DNA of 55,447 nucleotides from contig NZ_LDOV01000034.1 of the NCBI RefSeq assembly GCF_001029435.1, forward strand, positions 1 through 55,447, written 5' to 3'. The stretch is from Photobacterium aphoticum. Lineage in GTDB: Bacteria > Pseudomonadota > Gammaproteobacteria > Enterobacterales > Vibrionaceae. The position numbers and the translations under genes are program-made. Shown one piece after another: positions 10,902-19,783 of the stretch (its first letter is position 1; each line of letters begins with the position of its first letter). The notes below the pieces were generated by a model, which did not search any database, was not told where the DNA came from, and saw nothing but the letters and a program-made list of their open reading frames with translations.

Positions 10902-12509
10902 TTAAGGCAAATATTCGTAGCCCGGCAAAGTCAGGAAGTTAACCAGCTCATCACTGGTGGTCAGGCGCAACATCATGGCAGCGGCTTCTTCATAACGTCC
11001 GCCGTCAAACGTGGCCTGTCCCAACTCTTCGACTAAGACTTCCATCTCTTCATTGAGCATCTGTTCAAACAAGGCCGCTGTGACCACTTGGCCGTTGCTC
11101 AAGGTCTTGCCGTGTTTGATCCATTGCCAAATGGAGGCGCGGGAAATTTCTGCGGTGGCGGCATCTTCCATCAGGCCATAAATGGGCACACACCCGTTGC
11201 CGTTGATCCACGCTTCAATGTATTGCACCGCCACACGAATGTTATGTCGCATGCCCTCTTCGGTACGCTCCCCATCACACGGTGCCAGCAATTCGGCAGC
11301 GGTAATGGGCGCATCCGCCTGGCGGTCAATATCGAGCTGATTAGCACACTCCCCCAATACCTCATCAAATACCGCTCGCGCCGTACCGGCTAACCCAGGG
11401 TGTGCCACCCATGTGCCATCATGCCCATTGGTGGCTTCCAACGATTTGTCGGTTTGGATTTTATTCAGCACCCACGCGTTACGTTCTGGATCTTTGGAGG
11501 GAATGAAAGCCGCCATGCCGCCCATGGCAAACGCGCCACGGCGGTGACAGGTTTTCACCAACAAGCGGGAATAGGCATTCAGGAACGGTTTTTCCATGGT
11601 CACCACTTGGCGATCAGGCAAAATGCGATCCGGGTGATTTCGCAGGGTTTTGATATAACTGAAGATGTAATCCCAACGGCCACAGTTCAGACCCACAATG
11701 TGCTCTTTAAGGCTATGAAGGATTTCATCCATCTCAAACACGGCAGGCAGTGTCTCAATCAGCACCGTGGCTTTGATGGTACCTCGTGCCAAACCAAACT
11801 CATCTTCTGCAAAACTGAACACCTCACTCCACCATGCCGCTTCTTGATGCGCCTGCAATTTCGGCAAGTAGAAGTAGGGGCCGCTGCCTTTTTCCAGCAA
11901 CGCTTTGTGGTTGTGATAGAAGTACAGCGCGAAATCAAGCAAGCACCCCGGGATAGGCTCTCCCTGCCACAGCAGATGTTTTTCCGGTAAATGCAACCCT
12001 CGCACACGGCAAATCAATACCGCCGGGTCGTCATTTAGCACATATTGCTTACCGGTTTCCGGTTGGGTGTAGGCAATGGTGCCATTGACTGCATCGCGCA
12101 GATTACGTTGACCGTCCAGTACCGCCGGCCAGGCGGGAGCAAAGGAATCTTCAAAGTCAGCCATGAACACTTTCACATCTGCGTTCAGGGCATTGATCAC
12201 CATTTTGCGCTCAACAGGGCCGGTAATTTCCACGCGACGATCCTGCAGATCCGCCGGGATCGACTGGATTTTCCATTCACTGTCACGAATCGCCTGCGTC
12301 TCGGGTAAAAAGTCCGGTAACGCGCCTTCATCAATACGCTGCTGACGGGCTTCACGCGCGGCTAATAAAGCGGGGACGCGACCGGCAAAACGCTGCACCA
12401 ATCGCTCGACAAACAAGAAGGCATCATCGGTGAGGATCTCAGCCTGCTCCGCATTGAGCGGGGTCTGTAATGATAATTTCACTTCATGGCTCGACGGATG
12501 TCTGTCCAT
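10902..12509 (-). CDS. aceB: malate synthase A (AceB)
   Basis: AceB condenses glyoxylate with acetyl-CoA to malate and completes the glyoxylate shunt. The 535 residues match the short A isoform. Visible family motifs are MADFEDSFAPAW, VRGLHLPEKH, FEMDEILHSLKEHIVGLNCG and the catalytic-base region IYGLMEDAATAEISR. It is the first gene of the aceB-aceA pair. Its promoter should lie in the long gene-free stretch upstream (12510-13132). Confidence 0.98.
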   Translation of the reverse strand: MDRHPSSHEVKLSLQTPLNAEQAEILTDDAFLFVERLVQRFAGRVPALLAAREARQQRIDEGALPDFLPETQAIRDSEWKIQSIPADLQDRRVEITGPVERKMVINALNADVKVFMADFEDSFAPAWPAVLDGQRNLRDAVNGTIAYTQPETGKQYVLNDDPAVLICRVRGLHLPEKHLLWQGEPIPGCLLDFALYFYHNHKALLEKGSGPYFYLPKLQAHQEAAWWSEVFSFAEDEFGLARGTIKATVLIETLPAVFEMDEILHSLKEHIVGLNCGRWDYIFSYIKTLRNHPDRILPDRQVVTMEKPFLNAYSRLLVKTCHRRGAFAMGGMAAFIPSKDPERNAWVLNKIQTDKSLEATNGHDGTWVAHPGLAGTARAVFDEVLGECANQLDIDRQADAPITAAELLAPCDGERTEEGMRHNIRVAVQYIEAWINGNGCVPIYGLMEDAATAEISRASIWQWIKHGKTLSNGQVVTAALFEQMLNEEMEVLVEELGQATFDGGRYEEAAAMMLRLTTSDELVNFLTLPGYEYLP

Positions 12510-13132
12510 TCTGCTTAGCTCCCTTAAGACTGTAAATTAATCACGACTTTCAGGTGACTGTTCACACTATTCCCGAACGATTACCGCCACCCATGACGCT
12601 AAAACATGGCCAACACGTTGCCGTAGCAGAGGGGTAATTGCAAATGCACACCCGCTGATAAACCACGAGCAAAAACAACAAAAACAAACAAATTCAGATA
12701 ATTAGCAATATCCCATGGAGATTGCAAAACACTGTATTGCCAGCCATTTCAGTCAAATTGTCGTTTTTTCATTTTTCCTGCCTCAAAACACAAAAAATGT
12801 AATGACTTACGAAATTTAATTACCAAATACACGCATTCAAACACATGTATAAAATTGCGTTTCAAACAGCAGGCAAATAAAGACTGGTATAGGAATGGTT
12901 AAAAAACAAACACTCATTGTGTGCTTATGGCCATTTTTATACAGAAAAGGCATATAACGAGAGGTAGATCGCGCTGTTTATTTGCGGGGAGAAATAGAAT
13001 AAATCAACAAAATGCCGCCCATTCACCGGGACGTGAAAATGATTAAATACTACTCTATGTAATTTAAGCGGGATAATGTGCCAAATACTCACTTGAGCAT
13101 TTGGCACCGTGTCAGAGTGACGAAAGAAAGGC
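12510..13132. promoter_or_regulatory. gene-free region between aceB and oxyR, with inverted repeat
   Basis: More than 600 bases lack a credible gene. The right part of the aceB promoter region is unusually AT-rich (12660-12960). Just past the oxyR stop is a long dyad at 13080-13105, 12 bp per arm with one G-T pair and a very tight centre (GCCAAATRCTCA type arms). It has no T-run on the minus strand, so it may slow or end oxyR transcription but is not a textbook terminator. I found no recognised operator for aceB. Confidence 0.5.
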
Positions 13133-14032
13133 TTACAACAGGCCTTCTACAATAGTGGCAAGTTGATGAAATGTCCGCGTTCGACTGGAGGTTGGACGCC
13201 ACACCAAACCGATTTCACGGTACGCTTCTTCCTGACCTGGCGGCTCAACCACCACCAAATTCTGGTTATGCAACAGACCGTGATCGATCGCCATTTGTGG
13301 GATAAACGTCGTCCCCAATCCGTTCGCCACCATTTGTACCAGGGTATGTAAACTGGTCGCCGTAAACGGATTTATCTTTTCTTTGCTGGTTAAGCGGCAT
13401 GCCGACACCGCGTGATCAGTCAGACAGTGTTCTTTTTCTAGCAAGAACACAGACTCATCCGGCAGATCAGCATATCGTAGCGGCACAGTCACCTTATCCA
13501 CCTGATTTTTACTGATCACCATCTTGAACGCATCACGGCCGACCACTTGGCTGTGCATACCGTTAATTTCAACCGGCAACGCCAGGATTAAGACATCCAT
13601 TTCGCCTTTACGCAGCGCCGCGAGTAAATTGGTAGTGGTGTCTTCGCGCAAGAGCAGGTTCAGTTTCGGGTAACAACGGTTCACCTCTTGCACGAGATCG
13701 CACAATAAGAAAGGCGCAATGGTCGGGATACACCCCACCCTGAGCTGGCCTTCCATGCCGTCCCCTTGGCAATTGCCCAATTCCATTAGATCCTGACTGC
13801 GTGCCAACAGCTCTCGGCTGCGGCTCACCACGTCTTCACCGGTGGAGGTAAAGACCAGTGATTTGTTATCACGTTCGATTAATTGGCACCCCATGAGCTC
13901 TTCGAGGTTCTGTACCCCCGAGCTCAACGTGGACTGGCTCACAAAACATTTCTTTGCGGCTTCGCCAAAATGCCGGGTTTCAAATAAAGTAACTAAGTAG
14001 TGAAGCTGTTTGAGTGAAGGAAATTTGGTCAT
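13133..14032 (-). CDS. oxyR: OxyR-type LysR-family peroxide regulator
   Basis: This 299-residue LysR-family protein has an N-terminal winged helix (about 5-64, with FGEAAKKCFVSQSTLSSGVQ). Cys203 and Cys212 lie in EHCLTDHAVSAC, the same spacing as the redox pair Cys199/Cys208 of Escherichia coli OxyR, which forms a disulfide with hydrogen peroxide. The start at 14032 fits the family better than an ATG 21 bases earlier. It is divergent from a peroxiredoxin gene, which supports the oxidative-stress role. The name rests on the cysteine pair and context. Confidence 0.88.
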   Translation of the reverse strand: MTKFPSLKQLHYLVTLFETRHFGEAAKKCFVSQSTLSSGVQNLEELMGCQLIERDNKSLVFTSTGEDVVSRSRELLARSQDLMELGNCQGDGMEGQLRVGCIPTIAPFLLCDLVQEVNRCYPKLNLLLREDTTTNLLAALRKGEMDVLILALPVEINGMHSQVVGRDAFKMVISKNQVDKVTVPLRYADLPDESVFLLEKEHCLTDHAVSACRLTSKEKINPFTATSLHTLVQMVANGLGTTFIPQMAIDHGLLHNQNLVVVEPPGQEEAYREIGLVWRPTSSRTRTFHQLATIVEGLL

Positions 14033-14163
14033 CGTATTTTTCGATTGTATCAATCTATTTATTCCGCTTTTTTCAATCTACCAGTTTCGCTATAGTTTGT
14101 CTCGTCCCAAGCATCGAGCTTATCGGAGCTGATAAGCATTAACGAATTTTTAGGAGCGCCATC
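14033..14163. promoter_or_regulatory. oxyR / peroxiredoxin divergent promoter region
   Basis: The 131 bases between the two starts contain TCAATCTA twice, at 14050-14057 and 14073-14080, a 23-base step close to the two-turn spacing of OxyR half-sites. A possible -10 element TATAGT lies at 14091-14096 for the rightward gene. The peroxiredoxin ATG has TAGGAG 7 bases upstream. OxyR binding here is an inference from repeat spacing and gene content. Confidence 0.4.
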
Positions 14164-14772
14164 ATGGTACTAGTAGGTCGTCAAGCACCAGATTTTACTG
14201 CTGCAGCTGTTCTAGGTAACGGTGAAATTGTTGAGAACTTCAACTTTGCAGAATTCACAAAAGGTAAAAAAGCGGTAGTTTTCTTCTACCCACTAGACTT
14301 CACTTTCGTATGTCCTTCAGAGCTAATCGCTTTCGACAAGCGTTTTGAAGACTTCCAAGCGAAAGGCGTAGAAGTGATTGGTGTTTCTATCGACTCTCAG
14401 TTCTCTCACAACGCATGGCGTAACACAGCTGTTGAGAACGGCGGTATCGGCCAAGTGAAATACCCACTTGTTGCTGACGTGAAACACGAAATCTGTAAAG
14501 CGTACGATGTAGAGCACCCAGAAGCAGGCGTTGCATTCCGTGGCTCTTTCCTAATCGACGAAGACGGCATGGTTCGTCACCAGGTAGTTAACGACCTTCC
14601 ACTAGGCCGTAACATCGACGAAATGCTACGCATGGTTGATGCACTAAACTTCCACCAGAAGAACGGTGAAGTTTGCCCAGCACAGTGGGAAGAAGGCAAA
14701 GCAGGTATGGACGCATCTCCAAAAGGCGTTGCAGACTACCTATCTGAGCACACTGCAGACCTAGGTAAGTAA
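14164..14772 (+). CDS. typical 2-Cys peroxiredoxin
   Basis: This enzyme reduces hydrogen peroxide and organic peroxides with electrons from thioredoxin or AhpF-like partners. The 202 residues include the peroxidatic Cys50 in PLDFTFVCPSE and the resolving Cys171 in GEVCPAQW. A GGIG motif (residues near 94-97) resembles that of overoxidation-sensitive peroxiredoxins, but the matching C-terminal YF is absent. Codon choice is strongly restricted compared with neighbours, as expected of a very highly expressed gene. It is divergent from the OxyR-type regulator and followed by a strong terminator. Confidence 0.95.
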   Translation: MVLVGRQAPDFTAAAVLGNGEIVENFNFAEFTKGKKAVVFFYPLDFTFVCPSELIAFDKRFEDFQAKGVEVIGVSIDSQFSHNAWRNTAVENGGIGQVKYPLVADVKHEICKAYDVEHPEAGVAFRGSFLIDEDGMVRHQVVNDLPLGRNIDEMLRMVDALNFHQKNGEVCPAQWEEGKAGMDASPKGVADYLSEHTADLGK

Positions 14773-14864
14773 TTACCGACAAATAACACCCCGCTCAACG
14801 GTGTTATGGCAACAAAACGTATAAACGTAAAGCCAAGAAGTCAGCGCAAAGCAAAAATAAATGA

Positions 14865-14889
14865 GGCCCGGACACACCGGGCCCTTTTT
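14865..14889 (+). terminator. intrinsic terminator after the peroxiredoxin gene
   Basis: A 7-bp all-GC stem (GGCCCGG / CCGGGCC) with an ACACA loop is followed by CTTTTTCGTTTT. It lies 92 bases after the peroxiredoxin stop. The rest of the interval up to cutC (14890-15063) shows no gene. Confidence 0.92.
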
Positions 14890-15063
14890 CGTTTTGGCGC
14901 CAGAAAAATCGCGTTTCTCCCCTCTCGCTCACACCTCATCCGCGCTATTTTTTCTCTCAGATCACACTATTGAACAACCACGCCTTTTCGCCCCTTTTAC
15001 GGCTCGCCTCGGCTCTGACCATCCATTACACTCTGCGCAATATCCACTACTTTTCCCGACCCT

Positions 15064-15801
15064 ATGCTAAAGAATCTCGAAGTTTGTATCGATAATATCG
15101 AATCGCTCCATTACGCCCAGCAAGGCGGTGCGACCCGTATTGAACTGTGCTCATCCCTGGCACTGGGTGGCCTGACGCCCAATGTGGGACTGATGAAACT
15201 CGCTGCCCGCCACAGCCGTATTCCGGTTTACGCCATGATCCGCCCACGTCAGGGGGATTTCTTCTTCTCTGACGATGACAAAGAGATCATGCTGGCCGAC
15301 ATTCATGCCGCCAAACAAGCGGGTCTGGCTGGGGTGGTCGTGGGAGTGCTTAACGCGGACAGCAGCATCGACAACGACTTGCTGCGCGAACAATGCCAAG
15401 CCACATCAGGCATGGGGATCACCTTCCACCGTGCGATTGACCAGTGTCTCGACCCAATGACGGCGCTGGACATTATCATGCAGCACGGGTGTGAGCGTGT
15501 ACTGACCTCTGGCCTGCAAGCCAATGCCGAAGCCGGTATTCCTATGCTCAAAACCATGGTGGACTACTGTGGCCCTCGCTTGAGCATCATGGCTGGCGCT
15601 GGCGTCACCGCTCAGAACGTGGCGCGTATCGTGCAGGAAACAGGCGTGACCGAAGTCCACCTGTCCGGCAAGAGTACCCGTGCCAGCCACATGACTGGTT
15701 TCTCTCGCACGGCGTACATGGGCAGTGCGGATGTCGATGATTTCGCGATTCCTGTGACCGATCCTGCCAAGATTGCCGCCGTACTTGAAGCACTGCGCTA
15801 A
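15064..15801 (+). CDS. cutC: CutC family protein
   Basis: CutC is a cytoplasmic TIM-barrel protein long linked to copper tolerance; its chemistry is not settled. The 245 residues match the family. Conserved segments include the N-terminal LEVCIDNIESLHYAQQGGA, RIELCSSLALGGLTP, MIRPRQGDFFFSD, ITFHRAIDQ and MAGAGVTAQN. The ATG lies close after a CCCGACCCT stretch without a strong ribosome site. The gene stands alone in the plus direction. Confidence 0.95.
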   Translation: MLKNLEVCIDNIESLHYAQQGGATRIELCSSLALGGLTPNVGLMKLAARHSRIPVYAMIRPRQGDFFFSDDDKEIMLADIHAAKQAGLAGVVVGVLNADSSIDNDLLREQCQATSGMGITFHRAIDQCLDPMTALDIIMQHGCERVLTSGLQANAEAGIPMLKTMVDYCGPRLSIMAGAGVTAQNVARIVQETGVTEVHLSGKSTRASHMTGFSRTAYMGSADVDDFAIPVTDPAKIAAVLEALR

Positions 15802-15890
15802 TCACATTTAACTGATCGCCTTGCTCTCTTGCAGGCGATCATCTTCCCTGTGTGCGCTCTCCCCTTTCGTTGTTCTTCCTTTACTCTTTT

Positions 15891-15934
15891 GCGCTCTTTA
15901 CCTCGGCGCTCTTTACCTCGGCGCTCTTACTTCG
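15891..15934. repeat. 15-bp tandem repeat in pyrimidine-rich spacer
   Basis: GCGCTCTTTACCTCG occurs at 15891-15905 and again at 15906-15920, followed by a shortened third copy to 15934. The surrounding 15840-16040 is pyrimidine-rich and degenerate-repetitive, in the same style as 221-393. An open frame runs through it into ppk2, but its translation is arginine/leucine-rich filler and no family member has such an extension, so I treat the region as non-coding spacer. Confidence 0.8.
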
Positions 15935-16104
15935 GAGCTTTGACTTGCGGCTATTTCCGTTCTGATATTCCTACGTCTGTACTTCCGGCTTTTGTACCCC
16001 ATGCTTCGCCGTCTTGTGTTAATGTTTTGTTATCAGCACAGTTAGGTAACCTGACTTTCGCCTTACTCGTGGACAACTTCATAAATACAAGCAATGGATA
16101 CGTT

Positions 16105-16890
16105 ATGACCGATGAAAAACTCAGTAAAAAGGACTACGACAACGAGCTGGAGCGGCTCCAAATCGAACTGGTAAAACTGCAAGAATGGATCAAAGATCAA
16201 GAGCTGAAAGTGGTCGTACTGTTTGAAGGACGTGATGCCGCCGGTAAAGGCGGGGTCATCAAGCGGATCACCGAAAAGCTCAACCCTCGCGTGTGCCGGG
16301 TTGTGGCCCTGCCTAAACCCACTGAAAAAGAACGCACCCAATGGTATTTCCAACGCTATGTGGCCCATCTGCCCGCTGCTGGCGAGATGGTCCTGTTTGA
16401 CCGCAGTTGGTATAACCGCGCCGGGGTCGAAAAAGTGATGGGCTTTTGCAGTGATGACGAATATGAGGAGTTTCTGCGTTCTTGCCCGGAGTTTGAACGT
16501 ATGCTGCAACGGGCGGGGATCATCCTGCTCAAGTACTGGTTTTCCGTCTCGGATGAAGAACAAGAGAAACGCTTTCTCGAACGCATCAACACCCCCATCA
16601 AACGCTGGAAATTCAGCCCGATGGATTTAGAGTCCCGCAACCGCTGGGCGGCTTACTCGGCAGCGAAAGATCGCATGTTTGCCTACACGGATACCAAGCA
16701 ATGTCCATGGTGGGTGGTCGATGCGGACAACAAGAAAAAAGCCCGCATTAACTGCATCTCTCACCTGCTTTCCTCCATTGAATACCAACCGCTGACCTAC
16801 CCTGATATTCACCTGCCTGACGTCAATAAAGAAGGATATATCCGTACACCGCAAGATCAACAAACCTTCGTGCCAGATCGCTTTAAGTAG
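16105..16890 (+). CDS. ppk2: polyphosphate kinase 2 (PPK2 family)
   Basis: PPK2 enzymes move phosphate between polyphosphate and nucleotides, usually making GTP, GDP, ATP or ADP from polyphosphate. The 261-residue protein is a single-domain PPK2: Walker A FEGRDAAGKGG at about 40-50, Walker B with MVLFDRSWYNR at 95-105, and a lid with RRWKFSPMDLESR-like sequence (IKRWKFSP). I chose ATG 16105 because family members begin here; upstream frame is repetitive spacer. PPK1 and Ppx are encoded about 9 kb to the right, so this genome has both kinase types. Confidence 0.93.
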   Translation: MTDEKLSKKDYDNELERLQIELVKLQEWIKDQELKVVVLFEGRDAAGKGGVIKRITEKLNPRVCRVVALPKPTEKERTQWYFQRYVAHLPAAGEMVLFDRSWYNRAGVEKVMGFCSDDEYEEFLRSCPEFERMLQRAGIILLKYWFSVSDEEQEKRFLERINTPIKRWKFSPMDLESRNRWAAYSAAKDRMFAYTDTKQCPWWVVDADNKKKARINCISHLLSSIEYQPLTYPDIHLPDVNKEGYIRTPQDQQTFVPDRFK

Positions 16891-16937
16891 CGGGTTTTTC
16901 GCCCCCGGTTATTCCCACTCTCGCTTCCGAACCCAAA

Positions 16938-16976
16938 CAGGTGTCATTCATGACATTGAATAACACCTGCTTTTTT
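16938..16976 (+). terminator. intrinsic terminator after ppk2
   Basis: A 13-bp stem with one mismatch (arms 16938-16950 and 16957-16969, CAGGTGT... / ...ACACCTG) and a TGACAT-type loop is followed by CTTTTTT. It lies 47 bases beyond the ppk2 stop. Confidence 0.92.
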
Positions 16977-17064
16977 CGCCCACTTTCCGCATTGCTCATC
17001 AATGACACTTATCGCTGATATTATGAGCACGCATTAGAGTCACAGACCGTCAACTCGTATTATT

Positions 17065-17094
17065 TCTTCGTCGCCAAGGAAGCGGCAACGAAGA
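17065..17094 (+). other. inverted repeat upstream of the YadA-like gene
   Basis: Arms TCTTCGTCGCC (17065-17075) and GGCAACGAAGA (17084-17094) pair over 11 positions with one mismatch and an 8-base loop. No T-run follows. It lies about 95 bases before the adhesin start and may be in its leader or act as an operator. The remaining spacer between ppk2 and 17190 shows no gene. Confidence 0.45.
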
Positions 17095-17189
17095 GCAGGA
17101 TGCTCAATGTAATGACTTAATTTTAAAGAAGTTCTCAACCATAGATGAACGAGTTAAGTCCTCAATCCTTTATCCAGAGAGTATCCAAA

Positions 17190-17870
17190 ATGAAAAAGAC
17201 GATGATCACTTTAGCGCTGACTGGCCTGTTCTCAAGCACCGTTATGGCGGCTGAAATCAGCCCACCGATGGCCAACAACCCAACACAACCGATTGAGATT
17301 GAAAAGCCGGTGAATCCGATTGAACCAACGCCATCTCATCCGATTGAAAGTGAAAAGCCGGTGAACCCTATCGAACCGACACCGTCTCACCCGATTGAAG
17401 AGCAACCTGTCCATCCGGATCTGCCGATGAACCCAACACAGCCAATTGAGCAGACACCGACACAACCGATCGAGCAAACCCCAACCTTGCCGATTGAGCC
17501 GGATGTGGATCCTGACTTTGGCCTGCCACCAAAGTCTGGTGATTCTGCCCGTATTGATACACTGGAGAAAAACTTTACCGCCTTTGCCGAAGATACCCAG
17601 CGTCGTTTTGCCGAAGTGGATGAGCAGATGGACGGGATCCGTGCAGGTTTGCATGCGGTCACCAACGCCAGACCGTTTGTGACCAGCGGTGAATTTGCCA
17701 TGGGGGCCGGTGTCGGGTTTGCGGGTTCAAAAGAAGCGGTGGCGATTGGTGGCGCCTACGGCATTAACTCTCAACTGAGTGTGTCAGGCACCTTCCACTA
17801 TGAAAACAGCGGTAAATATTCTTCTTCTGATGTGGCAGGCGGTGTCGGCGTACAGTACAGCTTTAAATAA
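17190..17870 (+). CDS. small YadA-anchor outer-membrane protein with Pro-rich repeats
   Basis: The 226-residue protein has a signal peptide (MKKTMITLALTGLFSSTVMA, residues 1-20). Residues about 25-105 are a low-complexity region built from units such as KPVNPIEPTPSHPIE, TQPIEQTP and TLPIEPD. A short coiled-coil-like stretch (about 118-150) leads into a C-terminal four-strand beta segment ending VGVQYSFK, which resembles the YadA membrane anchor that trimerises. There is no head domain, so this is far smaller than a typical trimeric autotransporter adhesin. Function is unknown; surface exposure of the repeat is inferred. The start at 17190 fits the signal peptide; 17145 would add 15 residues. 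Confidence 0.8.
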   Translation: MKKTMITLALTGLFSSTVMAAEISPPMANNPTQPIEIEKPVNPIEPTPSHPIESEKPVNPIEPTPSHPIEEQPVHPDLPMNPTQPIEQTPTQPIEQTPTLPIEPDVDPDFGLPPKSGDSARIDTLEKNFTAFAEDTQRRFAEVDEQMDGIRAGLHAVTNARPFVTSGEFAMGAGVGFAGSKEAVAIGGAYGINSQLSVSGTFHYENSGKYSSSDVAGGVGVQYSFK

Positions 17871-17969
17871 CACATAAGCGGGTACACAACCGATGCACAG
17901 CGGGTGAGCGGCCACCCAACAATTCCTATACACATGCCTTTTCTATCATTAACCCGTTTGGTTACTCTC

Positions 17970-18001
17970 GCCCCACACCTTGCTTGTGTTGGGGCTTTTT
18001 T
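17970..18001 (+). terminator. intrinsic terminator after the YadA-like gene
   Basis: GCCCCACAC pairs with GTGTTGGGGC around a short loop, and a run of six T follows. It lies about 100 bases past the stop. Confidence 0.9.
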
Positions 18002-18068
18002 GCCGCCTGTGCCCCGCCCTAAAATGTGCTAACGTAGTGACAGATATTTATCAGGGCAGGATGCACGC

Positions 18069-19031
18069 GTGGCTAAGGATCGCTTCACCAATCTGGATTT
18101 AAATTTACTGCGCACCTTTATGGTAATTGCGCAAGAGCAGAACTTACGTAAGGCTTCTGCCCGTCTGTTTGTCACTCAGCCCGCCATGAGCCATGCACTG
18201 CAACGTCTGCGCCATCACTTTGATGACGAGCTCTTCACCAAGACCCGAACCGGACTCAGCCCGACGCCGTATGCTGAGCGGCTTTATGCGCAACTCTCTC
18301 CGGTCATGGATCATCTGGCGCGTACCATCAACAATCATGAAACCTTCTCGCCTGCCAAGCTGGACGGCAAAATTCGTATAGCCCTCTCGCCCCAGTTTCT
18401 CGCCACCATCGGCAGCCAACTGTTTTTGCAGATCCACCACGCTGCCCCCAACCTGCAAGTGGAAGTGATCAACTGGTCAAAAAGCACCATGGTGGATATT
18501 CAGCAGGGGGAGATTGCCATCGGCCTGAACTATGACATTCCGGCCACCAGCAAAGAGCTGGTACGTAAGACATTAAAAGCAGGGGAAGCCATGGTATACG
18601 TTCGCAAAGATCACCCGTATCCGCACGAGACGATTGGCTTGAAGGAGGCGGCAGACTATCCGTTTGCCTGTTTGATTATTCCGGATCGCACCGAGCAACG
18701 TTCTGATGTGGAACGACTGTTTGCTCAACACCAATTAACGGCCAATATTGCTTTTCGTTCGACCTCCACCCACACCGTGCTGGAAGTGGTCAAGGCCACA
18801 GACATGTTATTTCCTTGCATTCATGATCTCCTTAATCAGGAGCATGACACATTCCGTAAAATCAACGTCATTCTTGATAGTAACGAACAACACTATGACA
18901 TCGTGGCGTTCTATCCGTACAAGAATCACAACGATCCACTGACCCAGTGGCTGACAGGGTTACTGGCGGATCTGCTGGCGACGTCAACGCCGCCAACAGG
19001 ACAGAATGAAGCAGAGAAAGAAGGGAAATAA
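18069..19031 (+). CDS. LysR-family transcriptional regulator, target unknown
   Basis: This 320-residue protein has an N-terminal helix-turn-helix (about residues 10-68, NLRKASARLFVTQPAMSHAL) and a periplasmic-binding-like effector domain (about 98-300). The start is GTG at 18069 with AGGA 9 bases upstream. It is co-oriented with the YadA-like gene but separated by a strong terminator, and is convergent with phoU, so the context gives no clear target. The last 20 residues are low-complexity and polar. Confidence 0.88.
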   Translation: MAKDRFTNLDLNLLRTFMVIAQEQNLRKASARLFVTQPAMSHALQRLRHHFDDELFTKTRTGLSPTPYAERLYAQLSPVMDHLARTINNHETFSPAKLDGKIRIALSPQFLATIGSQLFLQIHHAAPNLQVEVINWSKSTMVDIQQGEIAIGLNYDIPATSKELVRKTLKAGEAMVYVRKDHPYPHETIGLKEAADYPFACLIIPDRTEQRSDVERLFAQHQLTANIAFRSTSTHTVLEVVKATDMLFPCIHDLLNQEHDTFRKINVILDSNEQHYDIVAFYPYKNHNDPLTQWLTGLLADLLATSTPPTGQNEAEKEGK

Positions 19032-19059
19032 AAGGCGATATAAGCGATAAGCGCCTGAT

Positions 19060-19773
19060 TTACAGCTTCAGAAAATCTTCAATTTCTTCCGGTGACGTAT
19101 GGCGTACATCCTTACCTTTCACAAAGTAGATGATGTACTCACAAATGTTCTGGCAACGGTCACCGACGCGTTCAATCGAGCGCGCAGACCACATCACTTG
19201 CAAGACATTCGGAATAGAACGCGGATCTTCCATCATATAAGTCATCAATTGACGGATGATCGCTTCATATTCACGATCGATACGGTCATCTTCCTGATAA
19301 ACCTGAATCGCCGCTTTGACGTCCATACGGGCAAAGGCATCCAACACTTCGTGCAGCATACGCACCGCGTGCTGTCCCAGCGCTTCCAGTGATACCAATA
19401 GGTTGTATTGCTTGTTGGTGAAGTTTTCCAACGCCACTTTCGCAATACTTTCTGCCACATCACCGATACGTTCCAAATCAGTAATGGTTTTGATGATGGC
19501 AATCACCAGACGCAAATCACTGGCGGTTGGCTGACGTTTGGCAATGATGCGGCTACACGCTTCATCAATCGCCACTTCCATTGCATTCACTTTGTGATCA
19601 TCACGGATCACGCGGCGCGCCAGCTCGGCATCTTGCTTGTGCATCGCTTTTAGCGCATCCGCCAATTGCTGCTCCACCAAGCCGCCCATCGCCAGTACGT
19701 GGCTGCGAATACTTTCCAGCTCCGCGTTGAACTGACCGGAAATATGACGGCCAAGGCTAAAATTATCTAACAT
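19060..19773 (-). CDS. phoU: phosphate-signalling regulator PhoU
   Basis: PhoU links the PstSCAB transporter to PhoR and keeps the Pho response off when phosphate is sufficient. The 237 residues contain the two three-helix PhoU repeats, each with metal-site sequences (about 30-115 with [15 protein letters not shown], and about 130-215 with [17 protein letters not shown]). It is the last gene of pstC-pstA-pstB-phoU, 10 bases after pstB. The stop is convergent with the LysR gene, 28 bases away. Confidence 0.98.
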   Translation of the reverse strand: MLDNFSLGRHISGQFNAELESIRSHVLAMGGLVEQQLADALKAMHKQDAELARRVIRDDHKVNAMEVAIDEACSRIIAKRQPTASDLRLVIAIIKTITDLERIGDVAESIAKVALENFTNKQYNLLVSLEALGQHAVRMLHEVLDAFARMDVKAAIQVYQEDDRIDREYEAIIRQLMTYMMEDPRSIPNVLQVMWSARSIERVGDRCQNICEYIIYFVKGKDVRHTSPEEIEDFLKL

Positions 19774-19783
19774 CTACAGCTCC

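Noticed and set aside
15829..16104. N-terminal extension of PPK2
   Set aside because: The extra 92 residues derive from repetitive pyrimidine-rich DNA and are absent from the family; the family start is ATG 16105.
19033..19056. Terminator between the LysR gene and phoU
   Set aside because: Only a 5-bp stem with a long loop and no clear T-run on either strand.
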